Origin: Larix sibirica
Lineage: Eukaryota > Streptophyta > Pinopsida > Pinales > Pinaceae
Direction: 5' to 3'
DNA length: 12,190 nucleotides
Assembly (NCBI GenBank): GCA_004151065.3
Contig: NWUY0304393471.1
Coordinates: 1 to 12,190 of the forward strand
A model generated the notes under the pieces. That model ran no database searches and was not told the origin of the DNA. It saw only the letters and a program-made list of their open reading frames with translations. This document shows, in pieces, positions 8,255 through 12,190 of this stretch (position 1 is its first letter; every line of letters begins with the position of its first letter). The translations under genes and the position numbers were made by a program.

Positions 8255-8395
8255 TTTTTTTTGTAAATTGTTCTTATATTTACAAGGACATATTTATAGC
8301 CACACCCACAAAGGGTTTTGAACCCAAGTCTCCATGTTAATACAAGTGCAATCACCCCACTGCTTACCATTAAACCACACCCTCGTGGGTTAATG
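8255..8395 (-). mobile_element. tRNA-derived SINE, copy 2
   Basis: This is the duplicated counterpart of the SINE at 7278-7423. The A box TGGTTTAATGG (8367-8377) matches the consensus fully and the B box GGTTCAAAACC (8314-8324) is intact, so the internal promoter is better preserved here. The terminal A run appears as T's on the plus strand just after 8254. Flanking ATGTCAT (minus sense) copies sit at 8396-8402 and 8248-8254. It is not a tRNA gene: no cloverleaf or acceptor stem can be formed, and the A-to-B distance is stretched. Confidence 0.78.
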
Positions 8396-8517
8396 ATGAC
8401 ATCCTTAAAGAAGGATTGTAGAGACTTATTCAAATTGTATTAAGAAAAAAAATACAATAATGCAAAGACAGCATTCGAATAATATTGAAAGCAAAGTATT
8501 GTAGTAAAAAAACAAAT

Positions 8518-9090
8518 TATATTAATGAATCAAATGGTGATAAACAATATAGTATACATAGCAATACAATATTGCTAGATCTGTGGTAGCTTAAGCAATA
8601 CAAGATGGTTATGATGGTGGCGGCTTATCTCTGAGAAGAGATGTGATGGTTATGCACATTCATAAAAATCCCATTAAAAGACACTAAAAGTACATTATAT
8701 AATAGTGCTAAAAGTTCGAAGAGGTAGAAGCTTTAAAATCCAAAAACCCTTACCTTAGAAGCTAAGGGGGTGAAAGGAACACAAGTCTTAAGGAACCTAA
8801 TTGGTATGTCTAATATCAAGGCCATAACTTTTGCATGTGAATTCATTTTAGGTGTTCTTTAGAACATTACAAAGCTCAATCCAATCACTATGTGTTTGAA
8901 ACGCACAATAATTTGATTAGGAAGTCATATAAATCGTATATTTGGAAGGACCAACAAATAAGTTGAAAGTTCAAGACCTACAAAATTATTGTAAAACATT
9001 CTAACCCATTGCCTTGGAGGTGTATGGCCCATATCGGAGTGGTTTGAGCTTCATGTGGGGGCATGTCATGTACCCATTAACCTTTTCCAT
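8518..9090. other. Spacer between the tandem duplication and the chromovirus LTR
   Basis: No gene is supported. The stretch is AT-rich with dense stops. Phrases such as CCATAACTTTTGCATG resemble sequence common in plant LTR-retroelement debris, but no terminus was identified. The left end of the neighbouring LTR is uncertain, so part of 8990-9090 may belong to it. Confidence 0.4.
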
Positions 9091-9220
9091 TGTAAAGGCT
9101 ACAGGGTACCTTAATTGCACCTTAAAATTTCCTAATTTATGATACCAAAATTGATTCTAATAGCTAACTATAGATTTTAATAATGGAAGGAAACTGCAAC
9201 AGTCTTAACCTTTAACTTTC

Positions 9221-9260
9221 AATGCATAACATAATTCTAGAATGCATAACATAATTATAA
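9221..9260. repeat. 20-bp tandem repeat, two units
   Basis: AATGCATAACATAATT begins both the 9221-9240 and 9241-9260 units. The last four bases differ. It lies inside the presumed LTR. Confidence 0.85.
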
Positions 9261-10140
9261 AACATGCATTTGAATACATATTCAGAACATTTATCTTCGT
9301 GGAAAATAATCCTCCAACTGGACGCACATGAAGGACAATCTTCTCGGCCTTAGGCTTTGTGTCACACTTAACCTTTCTATGAGAGAGGTTGCCCTCGAGT
9401 TGAGGCTATTAATCCACAAGGGTGAAGTTCCTAATATTTGGCTTTTAATCCTCTTGCTTAACCGACAACCCATAAAATTCTATTGTGCCAAAACCCCCTC
9501 TACAATTATCCTAGTCAACAAGCACTCTTCCTCCTTAGCCTGCACAACATCAGAAATGGGATCTCCTTCTCTACAAGTAGTCCCTTGTGCTATCTCAATT
9601 ACTTTCCAATTCTCTAGCACAAGATAACCAACAAATATAGCTGTCGGGACTCCAAGGATTATCAATTGTAGGACAAGTTTTTCCTCTCACAATGGCATGA
9701 TAATAATTAGTAGCAATTTCATTGGCAATGGCATAAGTTTGTATGAAAGTACAGTGCTCAATCCTTGGAATGCTTGTCCTTTCCTCTCCTTCTCCACCAT
9801 AGTTCATAAAAGCAAGAATAAAAATCTCTATGCTCAATTTTCAAGCATTGTATTTGCATGTTCTTAACTCTCCATGTGGTCCTCTTGAGGAGTCCATGTT
9901 CCCCCCTTTAATCCCAAGCTTAAGCTAATATAAAACAAGGATTAAATCAATCAAGTTTCATAACCGTGGGTTTAAGGACTTTAGGATATATTTCAAACTA
10001 AGGTTTATAATCAAGGTCTAAGGGATTAGGTTAATAACTCAATAAGGTCCTCTCCCTTTATCCCCCTTTCACTTCCTCCACTTGTGGAATCATGGCCCCC
10101 CATCTCTTTTCCTTCCTTCTTTGTTTGTAGGAATCAAGGA

Positions 10141-10148
10141 TTTTTATA
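10141..10148 (-). promoter_or_regulatory. TATA-like box in the LTR
   Basis: TATAAAAA lies on the minus strand about 120 bp inside the LTR. This is a reasonable place for the U3 core promoter of the element. The region is AT-rich, so a chance match is possible. Confidence 0.3.
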
Positions 10149-10270
10149 TTATAAGTCAATGTACATAATTACAATATATTTGGTCATCTTAGACCATATA
10201 TGTCTTACTTATAGCCACTTGATCATTACATACACATTTAGATTCTAGGATAAAAATATGGGGCATTACA

Positions 10271-10287
10271 TTCCTCTCCCCCTTAAA
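10271..10287 (-). other. Polypurine tract of the chromovirus
   Basis: The minus strand reads TTTAAGGGGGAGAGGAA immediately before TGTAATGCCCC. A purine tract touching a TG-starting LTR is the plus-strand priming site of LTR retrotransposons, and this arrangement is typical of plant chromoviruses. It fixes the start of the 3' LTR at 10270. Confidence 0.8.
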
Positions 10288-10359
10288 TTTGCACCATCCT
10301 TCATGCATATCAACACTATATACAAACACTTACATCAAAATTTCAAAATAGATGTAGGT

Positions 10360-12190
10360 GTGCATCTCCCATAACACCATCTAGCTCCCATGTTGCTTCT
10401 TAGGGATATAGTGGATCCATTGGACCTTTACCTACCCTACTATTATGTTCTTGAGCAATGTGACCTTCTTGTCAAGATGCATATTGGTTGTACAATATCC
10501 CCTTCTGGCTCCTCCTGAATCAAAACCCAGTCAATAACATGGTTAGGATTAGGTACATACTTTTCCAACAATGATACATGAAACACATTATGAATTTTTA
10601 TGTTAGCGAGCAATGCAAGTTCATATGCAACAAGCCCTATACTAGCTAAAATCTCAAAAGACCCGCAATATATAGCTGCTAAGTTAGAACAACTTCCCAA
10701 CTTCAAGGATCTCTTCTTCGATCCAACTTTCAAATACACATGATCCCCAACCATGAACTCTCTTGATATTCTACCCTTTTCAACATATTTATTTTTCCTA
10801 TACTATGTTGTTTCCAAATTTTGCCTAATCTTAGCCATTTGCTCTTCCATTTCTTTGAGAAACACTAGACCAATTACTACTCTGTCTATTGGATTGTCCC
10901 AACTTATTAGAGTATTACACTTTCTACCATACAAAGGTTCCAATGGACTCATCTTCGAAGAAGCATGATATCCATCATTATATGAAAATTCCACTAATTA
11001 TAAATATCCCTCCCACTTAGATGGCTTGTCCATCACATACATTATTAGCATATCCTCAATCACTTGATTAACTCTTTCTATTTTTCCATATATCAGTGGA
11101 TGATACGATGTACTTAAGTTCATATTTGTTCCAAAGCCTTGGAATAATCCTTTCCAAAAGTTCAAGGTAAACTTTGGATCTCTCTCTAAAACAATTGCCT
11201 TAGGTATCCCATGCAACCTAGCAAACTCTTTCATGTATATTTATGCTATATTAGTTGCCTTATGAGTTGACTTGGTTGGAATAAAGCCAACAACTTTTGT
11301 TAACTTGTCCACCACTACCATAATGGAATTATGATGCCTCGATGTTTTAGGGAACTTAATGATAAAATAAATTGTCACCACTTCCCATTTCCACTCTAGT
11401 ATTGGAAACGGTTGTATCAATCCTAATGGATGCATGTGTTCAACATCTGCACTCTGTAGTTCAAATAAATACTTCAACCCACTATGATCTATCCTTAATT
11501 CAAAATTTCTACCCATAAGATAGTGTCTCCGCATCTTCAATGCATGCACAATGGCAACAAGCTCCGAGTCATGTGTGACACATTTCTTCTCATGCTCCTT
11601 AAGATTCTTATATTCATAACAAATCACATGCCCATTTGAGTAAGAATTCTCGTTGATTCCCTCCTTGCAAGCATCTATACAAACCACAAAATCCTCATTT
11701 GGATCAATAATTTTGAGAATTGGTGCACTAGTGATTAATTTATTTAACTACTAGAAATTTTCCTCACAATGTATTGTCCATTCAAATTTGACTCCTTTAT
11801 TTTGTAATGATGTAATTGTATGTGCAATTTTAGAGAATCCTTCTATGAACCTTCTATAGTATCCAATAAGTCCCATGAATTGCTTTACTTATGAAACATC
11901 TATAGGTGTATGCCATTGCATAATACCTTCAATCTTCTTTGGATCTCCCGATATTCCTTCCAGAAATGATGTGTCCTAAATAATGAATTTGTCTCTAATA
12001 AAAGGCATATTTGCTTAACTTAGCATGAATTTGATGTCCTCTTAGCAGTTGTGGTGCTAACCTCGAGTGCTCTTCATGCTCCTCCTTATATTTTGAGTAG
12101 ATTAAAATGTCATAAAAAAACTCAATGATAAACTTATCCAAATATTGCATAAAGATTCCATCCATCAAACACGTAAAAGTAGTTGGAGCA
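10360..12190 (-). pseudogene. Degenerate Ty3/gypsy pol: RT, RNase H, integrase, chromodomain tail
   Basis: RT: the catalytic region reads FFYDILIYSK, with Tyr (12112-12114) where the first of two metal-binding Asp is expected. RT has stops at 11995-11997, 11889-11891 and 11748-11753 and a 1-base frameshift near 11957-11964. RNase H: IDACKEG, HDSEL and IDH motifs lie in one open stretch down to about 11463. At about 11455-11463 it runs straight into the end of the zinc-finger linker (VEHMHP), so the connection and HHCC zinc-finger region is deleted in frame. Integrase: the first catalytic Asp is Tyr (11367-11369), the second is Glu (11184-11186), and the final Glu is kept (11076-11078). Stops are at 11241-11243, 10998-11000 and 10803-10805. 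A frameshift near 10443-10490 and a stop at 10432-10434 precede the chromodomain block (10382-10431). The frame is otherwise shared from 11747 to 10443. Confidence 0.9.

Larger units (their letters stand above)
7561..8517. repeat. Large tandem duplication, copy 2 (about 957 bp)
   Basis: This is the second head-to-tail copy of the 6576-7560 unit. It carries the same internal parts in the same order, with scattered substitutions, many of them C/T or G/A transitions. Similarity to copy 1 ends near 8517-8523, after AACAAATTAT. The copy holds a 29-codon minus-strand frame (8129-8218, beginning MASNEDYEEEQQK) whose start is also in copy 1, but I recognise no protein family. Confidence 0.93.
9091..10270 (-). 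repeat. 3' LTR of the chromovirus (left end uncertain)
   Basis: The LTR starts at 10270 with TGTAATGCCCC on the minus strand, right after the polypurine tract. A TTACA at 9095-9091 gives a matching terminus and a length of about 1.18 kb; an alternative TTACA at 8994-8990 gives about 1.28 kb. Both are normal lengths for plant chromoviruses. The 5' LTR is outside the window, so the end cannot be confirmed by comparison. Minus-strand open frames inside (for example 9595-9837) match no known protein and are taken as chance. Confidence 0.6.
9091..12190 (-). mobile_element. Ty3/gypsy chromovirus-type LTR retrotransposon, 3' part, inactive
   Basis: Reading on the minus strand from the window's right edge, the order is reverse transcriptase, RNase H, integrase, chromodomain-like tail, polypurine tract, 3' LTR. 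Integrase lying after RNase H marks Ty3/gypsy rather than copia. The VKVQW...EATWEL tail marks a chromovirus. The gag, protease and 5' LTR would lie beyond 12190. The element is dead: see the pol entry. The left boundary at 9091 is a guess from a terminal TTACA on the minus strand mirroring the TGTAA at the LTR start; 8990 is an alternative. Confidence 0.85.

Noticed and set aside
8314-8377. A functional tRNA gene
   Set aside because: A and B boxes are present, but there is no acceptor stem or anticodon arm, the spacing is stretched, and target-site duplications and an A run point to a SINE.
9595-9837. 80-codon minus-strand frame (and 9480-9665, 9291-9473) as gag or another gene
   Set aside because: These lie downstream of the polypurine tract, inside the LTR, where no gag is expected, and show no zinc knuckle or known motif.

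Overview
The window looks like nuclear DNA of a seed plant with a repeat-rich genome. It has one long intact F-box gene, AT-rich spacers with no bacterial-style gene packing, and degraded plant-type retroelements: a Ty3/gypsy chromovirus, a LINE fragment and a tRNA-derived SINE. The F-box protein is clearly LCR-like but differs from the angiosperm proteins I remember, and the retroelements are of kinds common in conifers. A gymnosperm is therefore plausible but not proven.

Layout. 1-2540: spacer without a confident gene, holding a 250-bp tandem duplication (868-1367) of a LINE reverse-transcriptase fragment. 2540-4160: the single convincing gene, on the minus strand. It is a 404-residue F-box protein of the LEAF CURLING RESPONSIVENESS (LCR, At1g27340 of Arabidopsis) type, with a downstream poly(A) signal candidate and a splice-acceptor-like site just before its ATG. 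4160-6575: its upstream side, perhaps a 5' intron, leader and promoter, with short repeats. 6576-8517: a tandem duplication of a unit of about 0.96-0.98 kb. Each unit carries 57-68-bp repeats, a nearly C-free G/T-rich minisatellite, and the same minus-strand SINE with pol III A and B boxes and a 7-bp target-site duplication. 8518-9090: spacer. About 9091-12190: the 3' part of a minus-strand Ty3/gypsy chromovirus (reverse transcriptase, RNase H, integrase, chromodomain-like tail, polypurine tract, 3' LTR). It is inactivated by stops, frameshifts, an internal deletion and substituted catalytic residues.

Most notable observation. The F-box gene keeps, at the homologous codons, the site where miR394 pairs with LCR mRNA in angiosperms. 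Here it has an A:C mismatch at microRNA position 6 (linked to a Met-to-Thr change), mismatches at 14 and 16, and a G:U pair at position 1, while 7-13 pair perfectly. Either the miR394-LCR link is weak here, or this lineage has a matching microRNA variant. I found no new multi-gene system. The other interest lies in the repeats: a SINE that predates a local duplication, and a strongly strand-asymmetric minisatellite.
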